This document shows, piece after piece, positions 1 through 9,357 of a DNA stretch of 26,366 bases. The notes below the pieces were generated by a model. That model worked only from the letters and a program-made list of their open reading frames with translations. It did not search any database and was not told the DNA's origin. Each line of letters starts with the position of its first letter. Positions within the stretch are counted from its first letter, which is position 1. Source of the DNA: Liolophura sinensis (Eukaryota > Mollusca > Polyplacophora > Chitonida > Chitonidae); contig NW_027018439.1 of NCBI RefSeq assembly GCF_032854445.1, positions 1 through 26,366 of the forward strand, given 5' to 3'. The position numbers were made by a program, and so were the translations under genes.

Positions 1-16
1 AAATGGTGTGGTTTTT
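1..16. repeat. M0, right-end fragment of a monomer
   Basis: Only the last 16 bases before the first landmark are present (aaatggtgtggttttt). They match the tgtgg variant of the consensus, so the array continues beyond the left edge. Confidence 0.9.
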
Positions 17-570
17 CTACACGTAGATAAAGACATTGAGATTGTCCTGGACTTAGAAGTTAAGACAATTGCTGGGGTGAGTTAAATGGGCTGAGCCCAA
101 AGATTTGACGTCTTCTGGGCTACCGAAGGGCACATAACTTGTAATCAAAAGTTAAATATAGTAATGACCAGTCGCGATTGTACAGAGTAGAGTGTAGCCG
201 ATTTCAATTAACTAAAAGACCAGGCAAAAATGCAAAAGTGGAAAAACTGTTCCAGTGCTGCTGGTAAGAGGCTAATCCGACGTATTTTGTGACGAGAAAA
301 TCGAATGGTGCAAAACCGCGTTGCTCTCCGACCAATACTTTTGCCTGTAGTGACAATTGAATGATCATTTATGTCATAATCACGTGCACAGCAACGGCTC
401 TTACTCCATGGAAACCAGGGAAATTTGCAATTTTTCAACAGCTGTCGATGCCTGGCTCAATTCCGCATCATTTGGCACCTTACTGAAGTGGGTCAGTGTT
501 CAGTTGTACTTTTTACAGCAGACTGTATCAAGTACCTTGTGTTTTCTCACGTACAAATGGTGTGGTTTTT
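17..570. repeat. Satellite monomer M1, general type
   Basis: 554 bp. The length excess comes from single-base insertions (for example agttaagac near 58, gctgggg near 71, gtgcaaaacc near 309). It has cttggactt-like left part, the gatttgacg loop, gctgctgg and gtagtgac. Private changes include gggctgagccc in place of gggcttagccc, cgtgcaca near 385 and catcatttgg near 467. Confidence 0.95.
351..376. other. Imperfect palindrome around aatgatcatt (representative, in M1)
   Basis: The outer arms TGACA (351-355) and TGTCA (372-376) flank the perfect 10-bp palindrome aatgatcatt (360-369). Four and two unpaired bases lie between the arms and the core. This is the form in most copies. Confidence 0.75.
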
Positions 571-638
571 CTACACGTAGATAAAGACATTGAGATTGTC
601 TTGCACTTAGAAGTAAGGCAATTGCTGGGTGAGTTAAA

Positions 639-673
639 TGGGCTTAGCCCAAAGATTTCAGGTCTTCTGGGCT
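639..673. other. Competing hairpins (representative, in M2)
   Basis: TGGGCT-t-AGCCCA at 639-651 is a near-perfect dyad. Its right arm can instead pair with TGGGCT at 668-673: left arm agcccaaaga (646-655), right arm tcttctgggct (663-673), a 10-bp stem with bulged C667 and a 7-base loop. The same arrangement recurs in most monomers. Copies with gggcttggccc keep a five-pair TGGGC/GCCCA stem. No function is shown. Confidence 0.75.
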
Positions 674-732
674 ACCGAAGGGCACATAACTTATAGTCCA
701 AAAGTTGAATATAATAATGACCAGTAGCGTTT

Positions 733-745
733 TGTACAGAGTACA
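733..745. other. TGTAC-aga-GTACA dyad (representative, in M2)
   Basis: Five-base inverted arms with a three-base spacer recur in nearly every monomer. In copies with gatggtacatag the core GTAC-ata-GTAC is kept although flanking bases change. Confidence 0.75.
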
Positions 746-765
746 GTGTAGCCGATTTCAATTAA

Positions 766-803
766 CAAAAAGACCAGGCAAAAATGCAAAAGTGGAAAAA
801 CTG
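766..803. other. Cluster of four A-tracts (representative, in M2)
   Basis: Four runs of 4-5 A lie within under 40 bp, separated by gaccaggc, tgc and gtgg. The cluster is kept in most copies. Such clusters can bend DNA, but the spacing (about 13, 8 and 8 bp) is not ideally helical, so curvature is only a possibility. Confidence 0.55.
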
Positions 804-1121
804 TTCCAGTGCTGCTGGTAAGAGGCTAATTCGACGTATTTTGTGACGAGAAATCGAATGGTGCAAACCGCGTTGCTCTGCGACCAATACTTTTGGCTGT
901 AGTGACAATTGAATGATCATTTATGTCATAATCACGTGCCCAGCAACGGCTCTTACTCCATGGAAACCAGGGAAATTTGCAATTTTTTAACAGCTGCCGA
1001 TGCCTGGCCCAATTCCGCATCTTTTGGCACCTTATAAATGTGGGTCAGTGTTTAGTTGTACTTTTTACAGCAGACTGTATCAAGTACCTTGTGTTTTTTA
1101 TGTACAAATGGTGTGGTTTTT

Positions 1122-1672
1122 CTACACGTAGATAAAGACATTGAGATTGTCTTGCACTTAGAAGTAAGGCAATTGCTGGGTGAGTTAAATGGGCCTGGCC
1201 CAAAGATTTCAGCTCTTCTGGGCTACCGAAGGGCACATAACTTATAGTCAAAAGTTGAATATAGTAATGACCAGTCGCGATTGTACAGAGTACAGTGTAG
1301 CCGGTTTCCAATTAACAAAAAGACCAGGCAAAAATGCAAAAGTGGAAAAACTGTTCCAGTGCTGCTGGTAAGAGGCTAATCCGACGTATTTTGTGACGAG
1401 AAATCGAATGGTGCAAACCGCGTTGCTCTCCGACCAATACTTTTGGCTGTAGTGACAATTGAATAATCATTTATGTCATAATCACGTGCCCCAGCAACGG
1501 CTCTTACTCCATGGAAACCAGGGAAATTTGCAATTTTTCAACAGCTGCCGATGCCTGGCTGAATTCCGCATCTTTTGGCACCTTATAAATGTGGGTCAGT
1601 GTTCAGTTGTACTTTTTACAGCACACTGTATCAAGTACCTTGTGTTTTTCACGTACAAATGGTGTGGTTTTT
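1122..1672. repeat. Satellite monomer M3, general type
   Basis: 551 bp. It carries gggcctggccc, gatttcagc and gccggtttcc, an extra C in cgtgcccca, and gctgaattcc. It combines cttataaatg with gtgttcag; nearly all other ataaatg copies have gtttag, so it looks recombinant at that point. Confidence 0.95.
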
Positions 1673-2224
1673 CTACACGTAGATAAAGACATTGAGATTG
1701 TCTTGCACTTAGAAGTAAGGCAATTGCTGGGTGAGTTAAATGGGCTTAGCCCAAAGATTTCAGGTCTTCTGGGGCTACCGAAGGGCACATTAACTTATAG
1801 TCAAAAGTTGAATATAGTAACGACCAGTCGCGATTGTACAGAGTACAGTGTAGCCGATTTCAATTAACAAAAAAACCAGGCCAAAAATGCAAAAGTGGAA
1901 AAACTGTTTCCACTGCTGCTGGTAAGAGGCTAATCGACGTATTTTGTGACGAGAAATCGAATGGTGCAAACCGCGTTGCTCTCCGACCAATACTTTTGGC
2001 TGTAGTGACAATTGAATGATCATTTATGTCATAATCACATGCCCAGCAACGGCTCTTACTCCATGGAATCCAGGGAAATTTGCAATTTTTCAACAGCTGC
2101 CGATGCCTGGCTGAATTCCGCATCTTTTGGCACCTTACTGAAGTGGGTCAGTGTTCAGTTGTACTTTTTACAGCAGACTGCATGAAGTACCTTGTGTTTT
2201 TCATGTACAAATGGTGTGGTTTTT
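1673..2224. repeat. Satellite monomer M4, general type
   Basis: 552 bp. Single-base insertions lie in ctggggctacc (near 1771), cacattaact (near 1787), aggccaaaaatg and ctgtttcc; a base is lost in ctaatcga. CACGTG has become cacatg at about 2037. The copy ends with gactgcatgaag instead of gactgtatcaag. Confidence 0.95.
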
Positions 2225-2773
2225 CTACACGTAGATAAAGACATTGAGATTGTCTTCCACTTAGAAGTAAGGCAATTGCTGGGTGAGTTAAATGGGCTTA
2301 GCCCAAAGATTTGACGTCTTCTGGGCTACCGAAGGGCACATAACTTATAGTCAAAAGTTGAGTATAGTAATGACCAGTCGCGATTGTACAGAGTACAGTG
2401 TAGCCGGTTTCAATTAACAAAAAGACCAGGCAAAAATGCAAAAGTGGAAAAACTGTTCCAGTGCTACCAGTAAGAGGCTAATCCGACGTATTTTGTGACG
2501 AGAAATCGAATGGTGCAATCTGCGTTGCTCTCCGACCAATACTTTTGGTTGTAGCGACAATTGAATGATCATTGATGTCATAATCACGTGCCCAGCAACG
2601 GCTCTTACTCCATGGAAACCAGGGAAATTTGCAATTTTTCAACAGCTGCCGATGCCTGGCTCAATTCCGCATCTTTTGGCACCTTACTGAAGTGGGTCAG
2701 TGTTCAGTTGTACTTTTTACAGCAGACTGTATCAAGTACCTTGTGTTTTCCACGTACAAATGGTGTGGTTTTT
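2225..2773. repeat. Satellite monomer M5, general type
   Basis: 549 bp. It has cttccactt, gatttgacg, gccggtttc, gctaccagtaa (an intermediate between gctgctgg and gctactag), aatctgcg and ggttgtagcgac. Its core palindrome is of mixed form, gaatgatcattgatg. Confidence 0.95.
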
Positions 2774-3321
2774 CTACACGTAGATAAAGACATTGAGATT
2801 GTCTTGCACTTAGAAGTAAGGCAATTGCTGGGTGAGTTAAATGGGCTTAGCCCAAATATTTCAGGTCTTCTGGGCTACCGAAGGGCACATAACTTATAGT
2901 CATAGGTTGAATATAGTAATGACCAGTCGCGATTGTACAGAGTACAGTGTAGCCGGTTTTAATTAACAAAAAGACCAGGCAAAATGCAAAAGTGGAAAAA
3001 CTGTTCCACTGCTGCTGGTAAGAGGCTAATCCGACGTATTTTGTGACGAGAAATCGAATGGTGCAAACCGCGTTGCTCTCCGACCAATACTTTTGGCTGT
3101 AGCGACAATTGAATGATCATTGATGTCATAATCACGTGCCCAGCAACGGCTCTTACTCCATGGAAACCAGGGAAATTTGCAATTTTTCAACAGCTGCCGA
3201 TGCATGGCTCAATTTCGCATCTTTTGGCACCTTACTGAAGTGGGTCAGTGTTCAGTTGTACTTTTTACAGCAGACTGCATCAAGTACCTTGTGTTTTTTA
3301 TGTACAAATGGTGTGGTTTTT
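2774..3321. repeat. Satellite monomer M6, general type
   Basis: 548 bp. It has caaatatttcagg, gtcataggttg, a base lost in ggcaaaatgc, and the mixed palindrome gaatgatcattgatg as in M5. The right half carries gcatggctcaatttcgc and gactgcatcaag. Confidence 0.95.
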
Positions 3322-3870
3322 CTACACGTAGATAACGACATTGAGATTGTCTTCGACTTAGAAGTAAGACAATTGCTGGGTGAGTTAAATGGGCTTGGCC
3401 CAAAGATTTCAGGTCTTCTGGGCTACCGAAGGGCACACAACTTATAGTCAAAAGTTGAATATAGTAATGACCAGTCGCGATTGTACAGAGTACAGTGTAG
3501 CCGGTTTCAATTAACAAAAAGACCAGGCAAAAATGCAAAAGTGGAAAAACTGTTCCAGTGCTGCCAGTAAGAGTCTAAAACGACGTATTTTGTGACGAGA
3601 AATCGAATGGTGCAAACCTCGTTTCTCTCCGACCAATACTTTTGGCTGTAGCGACAATTGAATAATCATTTATGCCATAATCACTTGCGTAGCAACGGCT
3701 CTTACTCCATGGAAACCAGGGAAATTTGCAATTTTTTAACAGCTGCCGATGCCTGGCTCAATTCCGAATCTTTTGGCACCTTACTGAAGTGGGTCAGTGT
3801 TCAGTTGTACTTTTTACAGCAGACTGTATCAAGTACCTTGTGTTTTTTATGTACAAATGGTGTGGTTTTT
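3322..3870. repeat. Satellite monomer M7, general type, divergent
   Basis: 549 bp with many private substitutions: gataacgac, cttcgactt, cacacaact, gctgccagtaagagtctaaaacg, and aaacctcgtttctc. It ends with gaataatca, atgccata and cttgcgta, then gaatc and ctgaag. Confidence 0.95.
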
Positions 3871-4419
3871 CTACACGTAGATAAAGACATTGAAATTGTC
3901 TTGCACTTAGAAGTAAGGCAATTGCTGGGTGAGTTAAATGGGCTTAGCCCAAAGATTTCAGGTCTTCTGGGCTACCGAAGGGCACATAACTTATAGTCAA
4001 AAGTTGAATATAGTAATGACCAGTCGCGATTGTACAGAGTACAGTGTAGCCGATTTCAATTAACAAAAAGACCAGGCAAAAATGCAAAAGTGGAAAAACT
4101 GTTCCAGTGCTACTAGTAAGAGGCTAAACCGACGTATTTTGTGACTAGAAATCGAATAGTGCAAACCGCGTTGCTCTCCGACCAATACTTTTGGCTGTAG
4201 CGACAATTCAATGATCATTGATGTCATAATCACGTGCGCAGCAACGTCTCTTACTCCATGGAAACCAGGGATATTTGCAATTTTTCAACAGCTGCCGATG
4301 CCTGGCCCAATTCCGCATCTTTTGGCACCTTATAAATGTGGGTCAATGTTTAGTTGTACTTTTTACAGCAGACTGTATCAAGTACCTTGTGTCTTTCACG
4401 TACAAATGGTGTGGTTTTT
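3871..4419. repeat. Satellite monomer M8, type A
   Basis: 549 bp. It has ttgaaattgtc, gctactag, ctaaaccg, gaatagtgc, and the perfect palindrome form of the aatgatcatt site. gcaacgtctc and cttataaatg are shared with M9. Private: gtgactag near 4141. Confidence 0.95.
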
Positions 4420-4969
4420 CTACACGTAGATAAAGACATTGAAATTGTCTTGCACTTAGAAGTAAGGCAATTGCTGGGTGAGTTAAATGGGCTTAGCCCA
4501 AAGATTTCAGGTCTTCTGGGCTACCGAAGGGCACATAACTTATAGTCAAAAGTTGAATATAGTAATGACCAGTCGCGATTGTACAGAGTACAGTGTAGCC
4601 GATTTCAATTAACAAAAAGACCAGGCAAAAATGCAAAAGTGGAAAAACTGTTCCAGTGCTACTAGTAAGAGGCTAATCCGACGTATTTTGTGACGAGAAA
4701 TCGAATGGTGCAAACCGCGTTGCTCTCCGACCAATACTTTTGGCTGTGGCGACAATTCAATGATCATTGATGTCATAATCACGTGCCCAGCAACGTCTCT
4801 TACTCCATGGAAACCAGGGATATTTGCAATTTTTCAACAGCTGCCGATGCCTGGCCCAATTCCGAATCTTTTTGGCACCTTATAAATGTGGGTCAATGTT
4901 TAGTTGTACTTTTTACAGCAGACTGTATCAAGTACCTTGTGTTTTTCACGTACAAATGGTGTGGTTTTT
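4420..4969. repeat. Satellite monomer M9, type A
   Basis: 550 bp. Close relative of M8 (ttgaaattg, gctactag, acgtctc), with ctaatccg and gtggcgac like M10. The perfect 14-bp palindrome lies at 4757-4770. A T is added in ctttttggcac near 4869. Confidence 0.95.
4757..4770. other. Perfect 14-bp palindrome, type A form (representative, in M9)
   Basis: TCAATGATCATTGA is its own reverse complement. Compared with the common form, a G to C change on the left and a T to G change on the right extend the core palindrome from 10 to 14 bases. It is seen in M8, M9, M10, M17, M20, M27, M30 and M45. Confidence 0.85.
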
Positions 4970-5518
4970 CTACACGCAGATAAAGACATTGAAATTGTCT
5001 TGCACTTAGAAGTAAGGCAATTGCTGGGTGAGTTAAATGGGCTTAGCCCAAAGATTTGACGTCTTCTGGGCTACCGAAGGGCACATAACTTATAGTCAAA
5101 AGTTGAATATAGTAATGACCAGTCGCGATTGTACAGAGTACAGTGTAGCCGATTTCAATTAACAAAAAGACCAGGCAAAAATGCAAAAGTGGAAAAACTG
5201 TTCCAGTGCTACTAGTAAGAGGCTAATCCGACGTATTTTGTGACGAGAAATCGAATGGTGCAAACCGCGTTGCTCTCCGACCAATACTTTTGGCTGTGGC
5301 GACAATTCAATGATCATTGATGTCATAATCACGTGCCCAGCAACGGCTCTTACTCCATGGAAACCAGGGATATTTGCAATTTTTTAACAGCTGCCGATGC
5401 CTGGCCCAATTCCGCATCTTTTGGCACCTTACTGAAGTGGGTCAGTGTTTAGTTGTACTTTTTACAGCAGACTGTATCAAGTACCTTGTGTTTTTTATGT
5501 ACAAATGGTCTGGTTTTT
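4970..5518. repeat. Satellite monomer M10, type A
   Basis: 549 bp. The landmark itself is ctacacgcag. It shares ttgaaattg, gctactag and gtggcgac with M9 but has gatttgacg and returns to acggctc. It combines cttactgaag with gtgtttag, the reverse of the usual linkage. Confidence 0.95.
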
Positions 5519-6067
5519 CTACACGTAGATAAAGACATTGAGATTTTCTTGGACTTAGAAGTAAGGCAATTGCTGGGTGAGTTAAATGGGCTTAGCCCAA
5601 AGATTTGAGGTCTTCTGGGCTACCGAAGGGCACATAACTTATAGTCAAAAGTTGAATATAGTAATGACCAGTCGCGATTGTACAGAGTACAGTGTAGCCG
5701 GTTTCAATTAACAAAAAGACCAGGCAAAAATGGAAAATTGGAAAAATTGTTCCAGTGCTGCTGGTAAGAGGCTAATCCGACGTATTTTGTGACGACAAAT
5801 CGAATGGTGCAATCCGCGTTGCTCTCCGACCAATACTTTTGGCTGTAGCGACAATTGAATGATCATTTATGTCATAATCACGTGCCCAGCAACGGCTCTT
5901 ACTCCATGGAAACCAGGGAAATTTGCAATTTTTCAACAGCTGCCGATGCCTGGCTCAATTCCGCATCTTTTGGCACCTTACTGAAGTGGGTCAGTGTTCA
6001 GTTGTACTTTTTACAGCAGACTGTATCAAGTACCTTGTGTTTTTCGTATACAAATGGTGTGGTTTTT
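5519..6067. repeat. Satellite monomer M11, general type
   Basis: 549 bp. It has gattttcttgg, gatttgagg (a recombinant or mutant of the two loop forms), gccggtttc, aaaatggaaaattgg and gacgacaaatc. The right end is tttttcgtatac, unique in the window. Confidence 0.95.
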
Positions 6068-6616
6068 CTACACGTAGATAAAGACATTGAGATTGTCTTG
6101 CACTTAGAAGTAAGGCAATTGCTGGGTGAGTTAAATGGGCTTTGCCCAAAGATTTGACGTCTTCTGGGCTACCGAAGGGCACATAACTTATAGTCAAAAG
6201 TTAAATATAGTAATGACCAGTCGCGATTGTACAGAGTACAGTGTAGCCTATTTCAATTAACAAAAAGACCAGGCAAAAATGCAAAATTGGAAAAACTGTT
6301 CCAGTGCTGCTGGTAAGAGGCTAATCCGACGTATTTTGTGACGAGAAATCGAATGGTGCAATCCGCGATGCTCTCCGACCAATACTTTTGGATGTAGCGA
6401 CAACTGAATGATCATTTATGTCATAATCACGTGCCCAGCAACGGCTCTTACTCCATGGAAACCAGGGATATTTGCAATTTTTTAACAGCTGCCGATGCCT
6501 GGCCCAATTCCGCATCTTTTGGTACCTTATAAATGTGGGTCAGTGTTTAGTTGTACTTTTTACAGCAGACTGTATCAAGTACCTTGTGTTTTTTATGTAC
6601 AAATGGTCTGGTTTTT
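6068..6616. repeat. Satellite monomer M12, C-like right half
   Basis: 549 bp. The left half is general (cttgcactt) with gggctttgccc and gcctatttc. From aaattgg and aatccgcgatg onward it matches type C, then gggatat, ttttttaac and cttataaatg. Private: ggatgtagcgacaactg. Confidence 0.95.
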
Positions 6617-7161
6617 CTACACGTAGATAAAGACATTGAGATTGTCTTGGACTTAGAAGTAAGACAATTGCTGGGTGAGTTAAATGGGCTTGGCCCAAAG
6701 ATTTCAGGTCTTCTGGGCTACCGAAGGGCACATAACTTATTGTCAAAAGTTGAATATAGTCAGTCGCGATTGTACAGAGTACAGTGTAGCCGATTTCAAT
6801 TAACAAAAAGACCAGGCAAAAATGCAAAATTGGAAAAACTGTTCCAGTGCTGCTGGTAAGAGGCTAATCCGACGTATTTTGTGACGAGAAATCGAATGGT
6901 GCAATCCGCGATGCTCTCCGACCAATACTTTTTGGGCTGTAGTGACAATTGAATGATCATTTATGTCATAATCACGTGCCCAGTAACGGCTCTTACTCCA
7001 TGGAAACCAGGGATATTTGCAATTTTTTAACAGCTGCCGATTCCTAGCTCAATTCCGCATCTTTTGCCACCTTACTAAAGTGGGTCAGTGTTCAGTTGTA
7101 CTTTTTACAGCAGACTGTATCAAGTCACTTGTGTTTCTCATGTGCAAATGGTCTGGTTTTT
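6617..7161. repeat. Satellite monomer M13, type C-like, opens a C-D-E run
   Basis: 545 bp. Six bases (aatgac in other copies) are missing after atagt at 6760. It has aaattgg and aatccgcgatg, but lacks the agattaagac of other C copies. The right end (cagtaacgg, gattcctagctc, ttttgccacc, cttactaaag, tttctcatgtgc) is shared with M22. Confidence 0.95.
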
Positions 7162-7710
7162 CTACACGTAGATAAAGACATTGAGATTGTCTTGGACTTA
7201 GAAGTAAGGCAATTGCTGGTTGAGTTAAATGGGCTTGGCCAAAGATTTGACGTCTTCTGGGCTACCGAAGGGCACATAAACTTATAGTCAAAAGTTGAAT
7301 ATAGTAATGACCAGTCGCGATGGTACATAGTACAGTGTAGCCGATTTCAATTAACAAAAAGACCAGGCAAAAATGCAAAATTGGAAAAATTGTTCCAGTG
7401 CTGCTGGTAAGAGACTAATCCGACGTATTTTGTGACGACAAATCGATGGTGCAAACCGCGTTGATCTCCGACCAATACTTTTGCTGTAGTGACAATTGAA
7501 TGATCATTTATGTCATAATCACGTGCCCAGCAAACGGCTCTTACTCCATGCAAACCAGGGAAATTTGCAATTTGTCAACAGCTGCCGATGCCTGGCTCAA
7601 TTCCGAATCTTTTTGGCACCTTACTGAAGTGGGTCAGTGTTCAGTTGTACTTTTTACAGCAGACTGTATCAAGTACCTTGTGTTTTTCATGTACAAATGG
7701 TGTGGTTTTT
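7162..7710. repeat. Satellite monomer M14, type D
   Basis: 549 bp. It has gctggttgag, gatggtacatag, gaaaaattg, gagactaatc, gacgacaaatc, gttgatctcc, ccatgcaaacc and atttgtcaac. It differs from M23 by small indels: one C lost in cttggccaaag, one A lost in cgatggtg, one G lost in ttttgctg. Confidence 0.95.
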
Positions 7711-8258
7711 CTACACGTAGATAAAGACATTGAGATTGTCTTGGACTTAGAAGTAAGACAATTGCTGGGTGAGTTAAATGGGCTTAGCCGAAGATTTGAC
7801 GTCTTCTGGGCTACCGAAGGGCACATAACTTATAGTCTCAAAGTTGAATATAGTAATGACCAGTCGCGATGGTACATAGTACAGTGTAGCCGATTTCAAT
7901 TAACAAAAAGACCAGGTAAAATGCAAAAGTGGAAAAACTGTTCCAGTGCTGCTGGTAAGAGGCTAATCCGACGTATTTTGTGACGAGAAATCGAATGGTG
8001 CAAACCGCGTTGCTCTCCGACCAATACTTTTGGCTGTAGCGACAATTCAATGATCATTTATGCCATAATCACGTGCGTAGCAACGGCTCTTACTCCATGG
8101 AAACCAGGGAAATTTGCAATTTGTCAACAGCTGCCGATGCCTGGCTCAATTCCGAATCTTTTGGCACCTTACTGAAGTGGGTCAGTTTTCAGTTGTACTT
8201 TTTACAGCAGACTGTATCAAGTACCTTGTGTTTTTCATGTACAAATGGTGTGGTTTTT
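7711..8258. repeat. Satellite monomer M15, type E
   Basis: 548 bp. It has cttagccgaag, tagtctcaaag, gatggtacatag and ccaggtaaaatg. The right half has cgtgcgta, atttgtcaac, gaatc and gttttcag. Its palindrome is a mixed form, caatgatcattta. It pairs with M24. Confidence 0.95.
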
Positions 8259-8808
8259 CTACACGTAGATAAAGACATTGAGATTGTCTTGCACTTAGAA
8301 GTAAGGCAATTGCTGGGTGAGTTAAATGGGCTTAGCCCAAAGATTTGACGTCTTCTGGGCTACCGAAGGGCACATAACTTATAGTCAAAAGTTGAATATA
8401 GTAATGACCCAGTCGCGATTGTACAGAGTACAGTGTAGCCGATTTCAATTAACAAAAAGACCAGGCAAAAATGCAAAAGTGGAAAAACTGTTCCAGTGCT
8501 GCTGGTAAGAGGCTAATCCGACGTATTTTGTGACGAGAAATCGAATGGTGCAAAACGCGTTGCTCTCCGACCAACACTTTTGGCTGTAGTGACAATTAAA
8601 TGATCATTTATGTCATAATCACGTGCCCAGCAACGGCTCTTACTCCATGGAAACCAGGGATATTTGCAATTTTTTAACAGCTGCCGATGTTTGGCCCAAT
8701 TCCGCATCTTTTGGCACCTTATTCATGTGGGTCAGTGTTTAGTTGTACTTTTTACAGCAGACTGTATCAAGTACCTTGTGTTTTTTATGTACAAATGGTC
8801 TGGTTTTT
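8259..8808. repeat. Satellite monomer M16, general type
   Basis: 550 bp. Extra C in tgacccagtcg (near 8406). Private changes are gcaaaacgcg, ccaacactt and gatgtttggccc. It has aattaaatg at the palindrome flank and cttattcatg at the TATA-variant site. Confidence 0.95.
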
Positions 8809-9357
8809 CTACACGTAGATAAAGACATTGAGATTGTCTTGCACTTAGAAGTAAGACAATTGCTGGGTGAGGTAAATGGGCTTGGCCCAAAGATTTCAGG
8901 TCTTCTGGGCTACCGAAGGGCACATAACTTATTGTCAAAAGTTGAATATAGTAATGACCAGTCGCGATTGTACAGAGTACAGTGTAGCCGATTTCAATTA
9001 ACAAAAAGACCAGGCAAAAATGCAAAAGTGAAAAAACTGTTCCAGTGCTACTAGTAAGAGGCTAAACCGACGTATTTTGCGACGAGAAATCGAATAGTGC
9101 AAACCGCGTTGCTCTCCGACCAATACTTTGGCTGTAGCGACAATTCAATGATCATTGATGTCATAATCACGTGCCCAGCAACGGCTCTTACTCCATGGAA
9201 ACCAGGGAAATTTGCAATTTTTCAACAGCTGCCGATGCTGGCTCAATTCCGCATCTTTTGGCACCTTATTCATGTGGGTCTGTGGTCAGTTGTACTTTTT
9301 TACAGCAGACTGTATCAAGTACCTTGTGTTTTTTTATGTATAAATGGTATGGTTTTT
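8809..9357. repeat. Satellite monomer M17, type A
   Basis: 549 bp. It has cttggccc, cttattgtc (removing the usual in-frame TAG), aagtgaaaaaac, gctactag, ctaaaccg, tttgcgacg and gaatagtgc, then the perfect palindrome. The right end has cttattcatg, gtctgtggtcag and atgtataaatgg. Confidence 0.95.

Larger units (their letters stand above)
571..1121. repeat. Satellite monomer M2, general type
   Basis: 551 bp. A good reference copy: cttgcactt, gggcttagccc, gatttcagg, gctgctgg, and cttataaatg followed by gtgtttag. Private changes are cagtagcgttttgtac (near 721-736) instead of cagtcgcgattgtac, and ctctgcgacc near 877. Confidence 0.95.
3871..5518. repeat. Locally homogenised type A trio (M8-M10)
   Basis: Three adjacent monomers share ttgaaattgtc, cttgcactt, gctactag and the perfect palindrome. 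ttgaaattg is not seen elsewhere in the window. They look like products of recent local duplication, with later exchanges that give M8 and M10 different left and right ends. Confidence 0.8.
6617..8258. repeat. C-D-E block 1 (M13-M15)
   Basis: Three consecutive copies in the order C-like, D, E. The same order with the same private markers recurs at 11563-13218 and 18163-19810. Among the markers are cagtaacgg and cctagctc in the first copy, gatggtacatag in the second and tagtctcaaag in the third. Confidence 0.85.

Noticed and set aside
841-860. Hammerhead ribozyme core (tgacgagaaa resembles CUGANGA...GAAA)
   Set aside because: The invariant first C is G here, there is no stem II between the two core blocks, and no matching third helix is seen.
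571-1121. rDNA, 5S or tRNA gene in the monomer
   Set aside because: No 5S internal control region, rRNA motif or cloverleaf is visible. ggctcaattcc resembles a Pol III B box and a TTTTT run follows, but there is no convincing A box upstream, and many copies have ggcccaattcc.
571-1121. CENP-B box
   Set aside because: I find no match to the TTCG....A..CGGG pattern on either strand; CGGG/CCCG appears to be absent from the monomer.
7588-7983. 131-codon plus-strand frame, and the similar 130-codon frame at 12525-12917
   Set aside because: Both lie in a D-E junction and start in a frame opened by an indel near the gaatc site. They are open because of local variants, not because the frame is kept across the array.
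8732-9025. Minus-strand frames of about 97 codons that recur in many monomers, with hydrophobic stretches
   Set aside because: They overlap the plus-strand frames, vary in start and end between copies, are broken in most monomers and resemble no protein I know.
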